Positions 56,027 to 64,000 of a stretch of 64,000 nt of DNA are shown here, one piece after another (within the stretch, counting starts at the first letter, position 1; each line of letters begins with the position of its first letter). Source of the stretch: Alphaproteobacteria bacterium (lineage in GTDB: Bacteria; Pseudomonadota; Alphaproteobacteria; Micropepsales; Micropepsaceae); the NCBI GenBank assembly GCA_016124385.1, contig WGNU01000001.1:1-64000 (forward strand), given 5' to 3'. A program made the position numbers and the translations under genes. Under the pieces are notes generated by a model, which did no database searches, was not told the DNA's origin, and saw nothing but the letters and a program-made list of their open reading frames with translations.

Positions 56027-56731
56027 CTAATGCGGCCGCGCGCCGGGACGGACGATGAGGTCCGGCCGCCGCGCGCGGGTGATTTCTTCGGCGCGTTCGC
56101 GGCGCCACGCCGCGATCTGCGCATGATTGCCGCTCGCAAGGACTGTAGGGATCGCCAATCCCTCGAACTCTTGCGGGCGCGTGTAGTGCGGATACTCGAG
56201 AAGCCCGTTCTCGAAACTCTCCTCGGTGAGCGAGGCCGCATCGCCGATGACGCCCGGCAGAAGGCGAACGGCCGCTTCGAGCAGCGCCATCGCGCCGATC
56301 TCGCCGCCCGCGAGGATGAAATCGCCAAGGCTCACCTCGCGGATCGGGCGCCGCTCGAGCACGCGCTGGTCGATCCCCTCGAACCGCCCGCAAAGCAGTA
56401 TGACGCCGGGCCCGGCGGCGATCTCGCGCGCCAGCGCCTGCGTGAGCCTCTCGCCGCGCGGCGAGAGATAAAAGACCGGCCGGCCTTTGGGGGCCTCGTC
56501 CATCGCCCAATCGACCGCGCGCGCGATGACGTCGGCGCGCATCACCATGCCCGCGCCGCCGCCCGCCGGCGTGTCGTCGACGCTGCGATGCTTGTCGGTC
56601 GCGAAATCGCGAATGCTGCGCGCGTTCAGCGACCAGAGGCCGCGCTCGAGCGCCTGGCCCGCGAGCGAAACGCCGAGCGGCCCCGGAAACATCTCGGGGA
56701 AGAGCGTGAGCACCGTTGCCGAAAAGCTCAT
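56027..56731 (-). CDS. trmD: tRNA (guanine37-N1)-methyltransferase
   Basis: A knotted SPOUT methyltransferase that makes m1G37, preventing +1 frameshifts. It has 234 residues. The knot contains [16 protein letters not shown] and [17 protein letters not shown]. The start overlaps the rimM stop as ATGA. It is in the standard rpsP-rimM-trmD-rplS order. Confidence 0.96.
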   Translation of the reverse strand: MSFSATVLTLFPEMFPGPLGVSLAGQALERGLWSLNARSIRDFATDKHRSVDDTPAGGGAGMVMRADVIARAVDWAMDEAPKGRPVFYLSPRGERLTQALAREIAAGPGVILLCGRFEGIDQRVLERRPIREVSLGDFILAGGEIGAMALLEAAVRLLPGVIGDAASLTEESFENGLLEYPHYTRPQEFEGLAIPTVLASGNHAQIAAWRRERAEEITRARRPDLIVRPGARPH

Positions 56732-57234
56732 GACCGCGCCTCCACCGCATCAGGCGCGACGCGCAGATAGCCGCCGGCGAGATTGACCTCCGGCACCATG
56801 TCGTCCGTGAACGGAAGAAGGAGCGACGGCGCCCCCGCCGCCTCGATCTCGAGAATGTCGCCCGCGCCGAAATCGAGCACCGCCTTGACGCGGCCGAGCG
56901 GCGTTCCCGCCGCGTCGCGCGCTTCGAGGCCCACCAGATCGGCGTGGTAGTACTCGCCCTCGTCCGGTTCCGGCAGCCGCGCGCGATCGATGAAAAGCTC
57001 CGCGCCGCCGAGCGCTTCCGCCGCGCTTCGGTCGTCGACGCCCTCGATCCGCGCAATGTAGCCGCTTCCCGCCGCGCGCAGCGATGCGATGCGCACATCG
57101 CGGCCCTCCGCCGTTTGCAGCGGCGAGTAATCGGCCAAGGCAAGCGGGTCCGCGGTGAAGGCGGCCACCTTCACCTCGCCCTTGATCCCGTGGGGCCGCC
57201 CGATGCGGCCCATGAGGATGCGTGCCTCGCCCAT
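56728..57234 (-). CDS. rimM: 16S rRNA processing/ribosome maturation protein RimM
   Basis: Aids maturation of the 30S head around S19. It has 168 residues. The N-terminal PRC-type barrel begins [19 protein letters not shown], and a second barrel with [20 protein letters not shown] follows. It ends in the [15 protein letters not shown] segment. It is encoded 18 bp after rpsP. Confidence 0.95.
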   Translation of the reverse strand: MGEARILMGRIGRPHGIKGEVKVAAFTADPLALADYSPLQTAEGRDVRIASLRAAGSGYIARIEGVDDRSAAEALGGAELFIDRARLPEPDEGEYYHADLVGLEARDAAGTPLGRVKAVLDFGAGDILEIEAAGAPSLLLPFTDDMVPEVNLAGGYLRVAPDAVEARS

Positions 57235-57252
57235 GCTGCGCCGGAGCCTTCC

Positions 57253-57642
57253 TTACGCGTCCACGCCGCTCTCGGCGGGCGCCACGGCAGCTGCCGCGGC
57301 CTCGGCCGCCTTCGCGGCATCGGCGGCGAGACGCTCCTGCGCCTTCTTCTTCGGCGCCGATTTGATCGGCTGCTCGCGGCGCGCGAGCGGCTCAACGACG
57401 CCCGCGCTCGCCAGGAACCCGTGCACGCGGTCGCTGGGCTGCGCGCCCTTCGCCATCCACGACTTCGCCTTGTCGACGTCGATCGACAGACGGTCCTTGT
57501 GCTCGCGCGGCAGGATCGGGTTGTAGAAGCCGATCTTCTCGATGAAGCGGCCGTCGCGCGGGCTGCGCGAATCCGCAACGACGATCGAATAATGCGGCCG
57601 CCGCTTGGTGCCGCCGCGCGCGAGCCTTAAACGTAGAGCCAT
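57253..57642 (-). CDS. rpsP: 30S ribosomal protein S16
   Basis: A primary-assembly protein of the 30S subunit. The family start [20 protein letters not shown] and [20 protein letters not shown] are present. The 129 residues include an Ala/Glu-rich C-terminal tail beyond the ~85-residue core, a common alphaproteobacterial feature. It is 27 bp after ffh. Confidence 0.97.
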   Translation of the reverse strand: MALRLRLARGGTKRRPHYSIVVADSRSPRDGRFIEKIGFYNPILPREHKDRLSIDVDKAKSWMAKGAQPSDRVHGFLASAGVVEPLARREQPIKSAPKKKAQERLAADAAKAAEAAAAAVAPAESGVDA

Positions 57643-57669
57643 GAAGTCATATCCTCCGTGATCTGAAGA

Positions 57670-59076
57670 TTACCTGCGCCCGCCCGGAAATCCGGGGGGC
57701 AAACCGCCCGGCGGCATGAGGCCGGGGGGCGCCTTGCCCCCCTGCGCCATCGCCGCCATTTTCCCGAAGAGCCCCTTGCCCTTCGCCATCTGCTTCATCA
57801 TGTCCGCCATCTGGCGGTGCATCTTGAGGAGCTTGTTGACGTCCTGCACTTCGACGCCCGAGCCCTTCGCGATCCGCTTGCGCCGCGAGCCGTTGAGGAG
57901 ATCGGGCTTCGCGCGCTCCTGCTTCGTCATGGAGCTGATGATCGCTTCCTGGCGCATCATCGCGCGCTCGTCGAAGCCCGCGCCCGCCATCTGATCCTTC
58001 ATCTTGCCCATACCGGGCAGCATGCCGAGGATGCTTTGGAAGCCGCCCATCTTGCGCATCTGGCGGAATTGCTCGGCGAGATCGTTGAGATCGAACTCGC
58101 CCTTCTTCATCCGCGCGGCCATCTTCTCCGCGCGCTCGACTTCCAGCGTCTCGCTCGCCTTTTCAACGAGGCTGACGACGTCGCCCATGCCGAGAATGCG
58201 CCCGGCGACGCGCTGGGGATGGAACTCTTCGAGGTCGTCGAGCTTTTCGCCGACGCCCACGAGCTTGATCGGCGCGCCCGAGACGACGCGCATGGAGAGC
58301 GCCGCGCCGCCGCGCCCGTCGCCGTCCATCCGCGTCATGATGATGCCGGTAAGCCCGACGCGCTCGTTGAAGGTCTTGGCGATCGTCACCGCGTCCTGGC
58401 CGGTGAGGCTGTCCGCGACGAGCAGCGTCTCGTGGGGCTTGGCCATCTCGCGCACGGCGACCATCTCGGCCATCAGCGCTTCATCGATATGCATGCGCCC
58501 GGCGGTATCGAGCATGACGACGTCATAGCCGCCGAATTTCGCGGCCGTCATCGCGCGCTTGGCGATGTCGACCGGCTGCTGGCCCGCGATGATGGGAAGC
58601 GTCGCGACGCCCGCCTGCTCGCCGAGGATCTTCAGCTGCTCCTGCGCGGCCGGGCGGCGCGTGTCGAGCGAGGCCATCATGACCTTCTTCTTCTCGCGCT
58701 GCTGCAGCCGGCGGGCGATCTTGGCGGTGGAGGTCGTCTTGCCCGAGCCTTGCAGGCCCACCATCATGAGGCAGACCGGCGCCGGCGCCTCCAGATCGAT
58801 CGAATGGCTCTCCTCGCCCAGCATGGTGACGAGTTCGTCGTGGACGATCTTGACGACCATCTGCCCCGGCGTGACCGAGCGAATGACATCCGCGCCGACG
58901 GCCTTTTCCTCGACCTTGCCGATGAAATCCTTGACGACCGGCAGCGCGACGTCCGCTTCGAGCAGCGCCAGGCGAACCTCGCGCATCGCGCCGCGCACGT
59001 CCGCCTCGCTGAGCGCGCCGCGCCCTTTGAGGGCGTCGAACACGCCGCCGAGCCGATCGGACAAGCTTTCGAACAT
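57670..59076 (-). CDS. ffh: Signal recognition particle protein Ffh
   Basis: The GTPase that binds signal sequences and 4.5S RNA. It has 468 residues. The N and G domains carry G1 GLQGSGKTT and G3 DTAGRMHIDEA, with the guanine motif as TRMDGD. The Met-rich M domain (about 295-440) has GMLPGMGKMKDQM and GSRRKRIAKGSG, which contacts RNA. A Gly/Pro tail ends it. It is the first gene of the minus-strand operon. Its receptor gene ftsY is in the divergent plus-strand operon about 2.5 kb away. Confidence 0.97.
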   Translation of the reverse strand: MFESLSDRLGGVFDALKGRGALSEADVRGAMREVRLALLEADVALPVVKDFIGKVEEKAVGADVIRSVTPGQMVVKIVHDELVTMLGEESHSIDLEAPAPVCLMMVGLQGSGKTTSTAKIARRLQQREKKKVMMASLDTRRPAAQEQLKILGEQAGVATLPIIAGQQPVDIAKRAMTAAKFGGYDVVMLDTAGRMHIDEALMAEMVAVREMAKPHETLLVADSLTGQDAVTIAKTFNERVGLTGIIMTRMDGDGRGGAALSMRVVSGAPIKLVGVGEKLDDLEEFHPQRVAGRILGMGDVVSLVEKASETLEVERAEKMAARMKKGEFDLNDLAEQFRQMRKMGGFQSILGMLPGMGKMKDQMAGAGFDERAMMRQEAIISSMTKQERAKPDLLNGSRRKRIAKGSGVEVQDVNKLLKMHRQMADMMKQMAKGKGLFGKMAAMAQGGKAPPGLMPPGGLPPGFPGGRR

Positions 59077-59524
59077 GAGGCCGCCTTTTCTCCGTCGCCG
59101 TCAGGGGCCACAACGCGAAACGCCCCAGGGGGCGCACCCGCGCTGCCTGGGGGAGATCCGCTTCGGACCCGTCATCTCAACCATGGGGGGTTGGATGGTC
59201 ACGGGATTTAGGCCGATGTGACGTCGTCGTCAACCGAAGCGGTGATGGTCGTGATTAAAGGGGAGGGATCGAGGGGAGCAGGAGAGGATAAGGGGGCCAA
59301 TGAGTCGCCAGCGCGTCGTCAAACCTGCCTAAGGAAATAGGTACGAATAGGGAACATTCAAGAGCGATCTCCGCGCTGAAGGCTCAAACGCGTCGATGAC
59401 CGTCGAGCGAACGAGGGGCCGCGGTGGACCAAGGCGATGGACGAACGTGGCGGCTCTGCGAAACATCACTCCATCACAGAGGCGTGCTGGCGTCGCTCCG
59501 CCCCGCCCCCTATATACGCCCCTC
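59077..59524. other. 448-bp divergent spacer between ffh and dapF
   Basis: No gene is seen. It must hold promoters for both operons. A candidate minus-strand promoter for ffh is at 59205-59233. A plus-strand promoter for dapF was not found with confidence. Confidence 0.5.
59205..59233 (-). promoter_or_regulatory. Candidate promoter of the ffh-rpsP-rimM-trmD-rplS-leuC operon
   Basis: TTGACG (59233-59228) is followed after 17 nt by TAAATC (59210-59205) on the minus strand. The -35 element is strong and the -10 element weak. It would give a leader of about 120 nt. Confidence 0.35.
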
Positions 59525-60388
59525 ATGGGCACGCCTTTTCTGAAGATGAACGGCCTCGGCAACGATTTCGTCGTGCTCGACGCGCGGGCACGGCCCCTTG
59601 CGCTGTCCTCTCAGACCATCCGCGCGATGGCCGACCGCAAGCGCGGCATTGGCTGCGACCAGTTCATCGTGCTGGAGCCGGGGCTGGGCGGCGCGGATAC
59701 GCGGATGCGCATCTGGAACGCGGACGGCGATGAGGTCGGCGCCTGCGGCAACGCTACGCGCTGCATCGCCGATTGGCTGGGCGCCGAACTCGGCAAGGAA
59801 ACGCTCACTATCGACACCGATGCCGGCCGCCTGATCGCTGAGCGCCTGAAGGACGGCCGCGTCAGCGTCGACATGGGACGCCCGCGCTTCGGCTGGGAGG
59901 AGATCCCTCTGTCGGAGCGCATGGACACGCGCGTGCTCGACATCAAGCTCGGACCGATCGATGCCCCCGTGCTGTTCGGCCCCTCGGCCGTCAATGTCGG
60001 CAACCCGCATTGTATCTTTTTCGTGGACGACGTCGCCAAGCACGACATCTCGCGCTTCGGCCCGATGATCGAGAACTACCCACTGTTCCCCGAGCGCGCG
60101 AATGTCTCGATCGCGCAGATCCTGGCGCGCGACCACATCCGCCTGCGCGTGTGGGAGCGCGGCGTCGGCATGACGCAAGCCTGCGGCACCGCCGCCTGCG
60201 CGGTCGTGCCCGCCGCCGTCCGCAAGGGATTGAGCGCGCGCAAGGCGACCGTCACGCTCGATGGCGGCGATCTGGAGATCGAATGGCGCGAGGGCGATGA
60301 CCACATCCTCATGACCGGCCCCGTCGCGCTCAATTTTGAAGGGGTTTGGCCGCAGGATCTGAGCGACGCTGAAAAGGGGGCCGCGTGA
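59525..60388 (+). CDS. dapF: Diaminopimelate epimerase
   Basis: Converts LL- to meso-diaminopimelate for lysine and peptidoglycan synthesis. It has 287 residues. The two catalytic cysteines are in GACGNATRC (Cys74) and TQACGTAACA (Cys220). The family start FLKMNGLGNDFVVLDA is clear. The ATG at 59525 fits the family start, and upstream in-frame sequence is not homologous. The stop overlaps the mtaB start. Confidence 0.96.
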   Translation: MGTPFLKMNGLGNDFVVLDARARPLALSSQTIRAMADRKRGIGCDQFIVLEPGLGGADTRMRIWNADGDEVGACGNATRCIADWLGAELGKETLTIDTDAGRLIAERLKDGRVSVDMGRPRFGWEEIPLSERMDTRVLDIKLGPIDAPVLFGPSAVNVGNPHCIFFVDDVAKHDISRFGPMIENYPLFPERANVSIAQILARDHIRLRVWERGVGMTQACGTAACAVVPAAVRKGLSARKATVTLDGGDLEIEWREGDDHILMTGPVALNFEGVWPQDLSDAEKGAA

Positions 60389-61623
60389 GCGCGGAGATCC
60401 TCACCTTCGGCTGCCGGCTCAACGCCGTTGAGTCCGAGATCATGCGCGGCCACGCGGCGGCGGCCGGCCTCACCGACGCGGTCATCGTCAACACCTGCGC
60501 CGTGACGAGCGAGGCCGTGCGCCAGGCCCGTCAGGCGATCCGCAAGGCCCGCCGCGAGCGCCCAAACGCGGACATCATCGTCACCGGCTGCGCGGTGCAG
60601 ACCGACCCCGGCCTCTTCGCTGCGATGCCGGAGGTGACGCGCCTCCTGGGCAATGCGGAAAAGCGCAACGCCGAGAGCTTCGCGCGCGGCGGCGCGCCGA
60701 TCGTCATCTCCGACATCATGGAACTGCGCGAGACCGCGTCGCACCTGATCGACGGCCTCGCCGACCGGGCGCGCACGTTCGTCGAAGTCCAGAACGGCTG
60801 CGATCATCGCTGCACGTTCTGCATCATCCCGTTCGGGCGCGGCCCTTCGCGCAGCGTTCCGGCCGGCATCGTGATCGATCAGGTGAAACGGCTAGTCGAC
60901 CGCGGCATCAACGAAGTGGTGCTGACGGGCGTCGACCTCACCGCCTATGGCGCGGATCTGCCGGGCGCGCCGAGCCTCGGCTCGCTCGTTCAGCGGATCG
61001 TCAAGCTGGTGCCGGATTTACCGCGCCTGCGCCTCTCCTCGATCGACGGCGCCGAGGCCGATCGCGCCCTCATCGAGGCGATCGTGGGCGAGCCGCGCGT
61101 GATGCCGCATGTCCATCTCTCGCTTCAGGCGGGCGATGACATGATCCTCAAGCGCATGAAGCGCCGCCACACGCGCGCGGACGCGCATCGTCTGGTCGAG
61201 CGCCTGCGCGCGCGCCGGCCCGAGATTGCCTTCGGCGCCGATCTGATCGCGGGCTTCCCGACCGAAACGGACGAAATGGCCGAGAACACGCGCGAGATGG
61301 TAGATGCGCTCGGCCTTGCCTTCGTGCACGTCTTCCCGTTCTCGCCGCGCCCTGGCACACCCGCCGCGCGCATGCCGCAACTGGAGGGTCGCACGATCAA
61401 GGCGCGTGCCAAGCGCCTGCGCGAAACCGCCGAGGACGCGCTCGCCCGCCATCTTACGCGTCAGATCGGGCGCACGCTCACCCTCCTTGTCGAACAGGAA
61501 ACGAGCGCCCGCGCGCCCGATTTCTCGCCCGTGACGCTGACCGCGCCGGCCGCGCCCGGAACGCTTCTCGCCGCGCGGATCACCGATGCCCTCCCCCGTT
61601 CGCTCATCGCTGAGGCGGCATGA
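60385..61623 (+). CDS. mtaB: tRNA t6A37 methylthiotransferase (MtaB)
   Basis: A radical-SAM enzyme that turns t6A into ms2t6A at tRNA position 37. It has 412 residues, with a GTG start overlapping dapF as GTGA. The N-terminal UPF0004 Fe-S cysteines are Cys10 (FGCRLN), Cys38 (VNTCAVT) and Cys69 (VTGCAV). The radical-SAM triad is Cys139/143/146 in CDHRCTFC, and a C-terminal TRAM-like region follows. The adjacency to dapF and ftsY is common in alphaproteobacteria. Confidence 0.94.
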   Translation: MSAEILTFGCRLNAVESEIMRGHAAAAGLTDAVIVNTCAVTSEAVRQARQAIRKARRERPNADIIVTGCAVQTDPGLFAAMPEVTRLLGNAEKRNAESFARGGAPIVISDIMELRETASHLIDGLADRARTFVEVQNGCDHRCTFCIIPFGRGPSRSVPAGIVIDQVKRLVDRGINEVVLTGVDLTAYGADLPGAPSLGSLVQRIVKLVPDLPRLRLSSIDGAEADRALIEAIVGEPRVMPHVHLSLQAGDDMILKRMKRRHTRADAHRLVERLRARRPEIAFGADLIAGFPTETDEMAENTREMVDALGLAFVHVFPFSPRPGTPAARMPQLEGRTIKARAKRLRETAEDALARHLTRQIGRTLTLLVEQETSARAPDFSPVTLTAPAAPGTLLAARITDALPRSLIAEAA

Positions 61624-62555
61624 CGGACACGGAGGAAGGAAAGAAGACCGGATTCTTTCAGCGCCTGCGCCAGGGTCTCTCGCGTTCGGCGACGGGCGTC
61701 ACCGGCTTTTTCCGCAAGCGCAAGCTCGACCAGGAAACGCTCGACGAACTGGAAGAGCGCCTGATCGCCGCCGACCTAGGCCCCCGCGCCACCGCCCGCG
61801 CGCTCGAAGGCGTCCGCGAGCGCTGGTTCGACAAGGAAGTCGGCGAGGACGAACTGAAAGAGGCGCTCGCCAAATCGCTCCAGGAACTGCTGGAGCTGTC
61901 CTGGCGCCCCTTGCGGATCGACCCAGACAAGAAGCCGCACGTTTTCCTCGTGATCGGCGTCAACGGTTCCGGCAAGACGACGACGATCGGCAAGATCGCC
62001 AAGAGCCTGCGCGCGCAGGGAAAGACGGTGATGCTGGCCGCCGCCGACACGTTCCGCGCCGCGGCGATCGAGCAGCTCCAGGTCTGGGGCGAGCGCAACG
62101 GCGTACCCGTGATTGGGAAGGCCGCGGGCTCCGATGCCGCGGGCGTCGCCTTCGAGGCGCTGGAGCGCGCGCAGGCGGCGGGGACCGACGTCCTCATCAT
62201 CGACACCGCCGGGCGCCTTCAGAACAAGGCCAATCTGATGGCCGAGCTGGAAAAGATCATCCGCGTGATGAAGAAGCGCGACCCGTCCGCGCCGCATCAC
62301 ACGCTGCTCGTGCTCGACGCAACGACGGGGCACAACGCGGTCTCGCAGGTCGAAACCTTCCGCGAGATCGCCGGCGTCTCGGGCCTCGTCATGACGAAGC
62401 TCGACGGCACCGCGCGGGGCGGCATCCTGGTCGCGCTCGCCGATCGCTGCGGCCTGCCGATCTACTGGATCGGCGTCGGCGAGGCGATCGATGATCTACA
62501 GATATTCCACCCGCGCGCGTTCTCCCGCGCGCTGGTGGGACTTGAAAAGGAGTAG
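61620..62555 (+). CDS. ftsY: Signal recognition particle receptor FtsY
   Basis: The SRP receptor GTPase, 311 residues. It lacks the long acidic A domain of E. coli; the first ~30 residues (MTDTEEGKKTGFFQRLRQGL) form an amphipathic membrane-targeting helix. The NG domain has GVNGSGKTTTIGKIA (G1), the DTFRAAAIEQL loop, DTAGRLQNK (G3) and TKLDGTARGG (G4). The ATG overlaps the mtaB stop as ATGA. Confidence 0.97.
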   Translation: MTDTEEGKKTGFFQRLRQGLSRSATGVTGFFRKRKLDQETLDELEERLIAADLGPRATARALEGVRERWFDKEVGEDELKEALAKSLQELLELSWRPLRIDPDKKPHVFLVIGVNGSGKTTTIGKIAKSLRAQGKTVMLAAADTFRAAAIEQLQVWGERNGVPVIGKAAGSDAAGVAFEALERAQAAGTDVLIIDTAGRLQNKANLMAELEKIIRVMKKRDPSAPHHTLLVLDATTGHNAVSQVETFREIAGVSGLVMTKLDGTARGGILVALADRCGLPIYWIGVGEAIDDLQIFHPRAFSRALVGLEKE

Positions 62556-62557
62556 CG

Positions 62558-63127
62558 ATGCCCCCTCTTTTGAAACTTGCTCTCGATTTGGGGCCGCTGC
62601 TCATCTTCTTCGGCGTGAATTGGCTGTATGGCATCTTTGCCGCGACGGCCGTGTTCATGGTCGTGATCGTGGTGACGCTCGGCATCACCTATTCGATCGA
62701 GAAGAAGCTCTCGCCGATGCCGATCGTCACCGCTGTCGTCGTTCTCGTTTTCGGCGGGCTGACGCTCTATCTGGAAGACGAGCTCTTCATCAAGCTGAAG
62801 CCCACGATCGTGAACGGCATTTTCGCGACCGTCCTCTTTGCCGGGCTCGCGTTCGGGCGCCCCTTCATCAAGATCGTGCTCGAGCATGCGATGCAGCTGA
62901 CCGATGAAGGCTGGCGCCTGCTCACCTATCGCTGGGCGTTCTTCTTCCTGTTCCTTGCGATCCTCAATGAACTCGTCTGGCGCAACACCTCGACCGATTT
63001 CTGGGTCGCCTTCAAGGTGTGGGGCGTCTTTCCATTGACGCTCGTTTTCGCCGTCGCGCAGGCGCCGTTCATCATGCGCCATCAGATCGAGGAGCCCGGC
63101 GCGAAGGAAGGAAGCGCGCGCAGCTAA
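62558..63127 (+). CDS. yciB: Inner membrane septation protein YciB/IspZ family
   Basis: A 189-residue polytopic protein of the YciB (IspZ) family, linked to cell septation and envelope synthesis. Five helices are likely (about 5-25, 28-45, 51-70, 78-97 and 120-165 as two). The family pattern LDLGPLLIFFGVNWLYGIF and YRWAFFFLFLAILNELVWRN is present. It starts 2 nt after ftsY and ends overlapping the convergent Nudix stop (CTAA). Confidence 0.93.
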   Translation: MPPLLKLALDLGPLLIFFGVNWLYGIFAATAVFMVVIVVTLGITYSIEKKLSPMPIVTAVVVLVFGGLTLYLEDELFIKLKPTIVNGIFATVLFAGLAFGRPFIKIVLEHAMQLTDEGWRLLTYRWAFFFLFLAILNELVWRNTSTDFWVAFKVWGVFPLTLVFAVAQAPFIMRHQIEEPGAKEGSARS

Positions 63128-63684
63128 AGCCTGTCGGGAAGCGTCTCGGTCGGATTGCTGAACGGCTGGAACACCGCAACGCCCCTCACGGCCTCGTGCT
63201 GATGCAGCGCCCATTTGACGCTCGGAAAGGCGAGGTCGTCCCACGGGATCTCCTCGCGCGCGAAAAGCCGCACATCAAGACTTTCCGGGCCCGGCGAAAA
63301 CTCGGGCGAGGCCAGCCGCGCGCGGTAAATCAACTGCACCTGGCTCGCATGGACGATGGCATAGACGGCGAGCAGCGCATCGATGCTGATCGCCGCGCAG
63401 GCTTCTTCGATCGCCTCGCGCTTGGCGCCCGCGATCGGATCTTCCTTTTCTTCCAGATAGCCGGCCGGAAGCGTCCAGAACCCGTGACGCGGCTCGATCG
63501 CGCGGCGGCACAACAGAAATTTGTCCTCGAATGTAACGACCGCGCCGACGACGATCTTCGGGTTCACGAAATGGATATGACCGCAATCGCGGCACATGAG
63601 ACGTTCGAGCGTCTCGCCGTCGGGGATGCGGCGCTCGAAATTGGGCAGTTGGTGCGGCGGAACGTAACGAGGGGGACCGGACAT
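63124..63684 (-). CDS. Nudix hydrolase with a NudC-type zinc-ribbon half
   Basis: A 186-residue Nudix protein. The start is MSGPPRYVPPHQLPNF; an upstream start at 63726 is less likely. A CRDCGHIHFVNPK segment gives a zinc-ribbon half (two Cys), and the Nudix box is GYLEEKEDPIAGAKREAIEE (with Cys in place of the usual Gly shortly after). It resembles the NUDIX domain of NADH pyrophosphatase NudC, but is shorter. The substrate is not certain. It converges with yciB. Confidence 0.85.
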   Translation of the reverse strand: MSGPPRYVPPHQLPNFERRIPDGETLERLMCRDCGHIHFVNPKIVVGAVVTFEDKFLLCRRAIEPRHGFWTLPAGYLEEKEDPIAGAKREAIEEACAAISIDALLAVYAIVHASQVQLIYRARLASPEFSPGPESLDVRLFAREEIPWDDLAFPSVKWALHQHEAVRGVAVFQPFSNPTETLPDRL

Positions 63685-63886
63685 GCGTACACGGAAGTTT
63701 TTTTGTTCATTTGTGCGAACACGCACGAAAAGCGGGTGACGAGAGGGTTCCTAAACCGCCGCAAGTTTGCTTCAATGCGCGAGGGGAGACGAGAGGTTTT
63801 TCCCGACCACGGAATTTTCGGGCAAGGGCGCCGCACAGCGCGATTATAGGCTTGCCTCCATCCACAGAGAAGAACGAGGAACGCCG

Positions 63887-64000
63887 ATGGCGTCACGGCA
63901 ATTCGATCTAGCCAACTCACCCGGACATCTTCTTCGGCGTGCGCAGCAATGGGCTTTCGATCTCTACGCGAAGGAAGTGAGCGCGAGCGGCCTCACTCCC
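63887..64000 (+). CDS. MarR-family regulator, cut by the window edge
   Basis: The first 38 codons of a plus-strand gene. They read MASRQFDLANSPGHLLRRAQ and then QWAFDLYAKEVSASGLTP, matching the N-terminus of MarR-type regulators (helix 1 with SPGHLLRRAQQ and SGLTP before the winged helix). GAGGAACGCCG precedes the ATG. The DNA-binding part is outside the window. Confidence 0.75.
   Translation, partial: MASRQFDLANSPGHLLRRAQQWAFDLYAKEVSASGLTP

Noticed and set aside
63702-63720. TGTTC-N8-GAACA near the Nudix and MarR genes, resembling a LexA or MarR site
   Set aside because: The arms are only 5 bp and the alphaproteobacterial LexA box is a direct repeat (GTTC-N7-GTTC), which this is not.

Overview
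This window is a GC-rich stretch of an alphaproteobacterial chromosome. Gene orders and families that point to Alphaproteobacteria are atpH-atpA, a sucC-sucD-sucA-sucB-lpd cluster, sdhC-sdhD-sdhA, ffh-rpsP-rimM-trmD-rplS-leuC, and an ethylmalonyl-CoA-pathway-like MaoC/CoA-lyase pair. I could not place it in a genus. No rRNA, tRNA, CRISPR, transposase or prophage was seen. Both window edges cut genes: atpA at the left and a MarR-type regulator at the right.

Layout. 1-7.6 kb: ATP synthase genes, a GT61 glycosyltransferase, priA, a transaldolase-like aldolase, xerC and a GNAT. 7.6-19.7 kb: 2-oxoglutarate dehydrogenase and succinyl-CoA synthetase, separated from mdh by a mixed-strand insert that holds a TauD-type dioxygenase and a decayed metE-like gene. 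19.9-25.2 kb: zapE, a winged-helix/TPR regulator, envelope proteins, and a manganese (yybP-ykoY) riboswitch in front of a UPF0016/GDT1 transporter. 25.2-30.6 kb: a PIN toxin-antitoxin pair with a large palindromic operator, mmsA, a lipoprotein with two inhibitor domains, and an arsenic operon (arsI, arsR, arsC, aquaporin) with two related operators. 30.6-37.3 kb: succinate dehydrogenase, with creD and an SDR gene wedged between sdhA and sdhB. 37.5-48.9 kb: a HerA-like ATPase, a CoA lyase-TPR-MaoC operon, pyridoxal kinase, an ammonium-transporter/histidine-kinase fusion, asd, and a cupin-tautomerase operon divergent from a regulator. 48.7-59.1 kb: leuB, leuD and leuC, split by a glycosyltransferase and by an accessory block (encapsulin-type ferritin, Asn/Ser-rich secreted protein, VOC protein, DUF2442/DUF4160 pair), then the ribosomal/SRP operon. 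59.5-64 kb: dapF-mtaB-ftsY-yciB, a Nudix hydrolase and the start of a MarR gene.

Function. The core is central metabolism (TCA cycle, oxidative phosphorylation, leucine, lysine/threonine and CoA-ester metabolism) plus the co-translational targeting pair Ffh/FtsY. Several conserved operons (suc-mdh, sdh, leu) are interrupted by accessory genes. The most noteworthy items are the Amt-histidine kinase fusion, an encapsulin-family ferritin with no encapsulin beside it, the Mn riboswitch-GDT1 unit, the arsenic operon with its operators, two gene remnants (metE-like and DUF4336-like), and a three-copy A-rich intergenic repeat. Nothing here is clearly a wholly new multi-gene system. The best candidates for under-described biology are the fusion sensor, the orphan ferritin and the DUF4160/DUF2442 pair.
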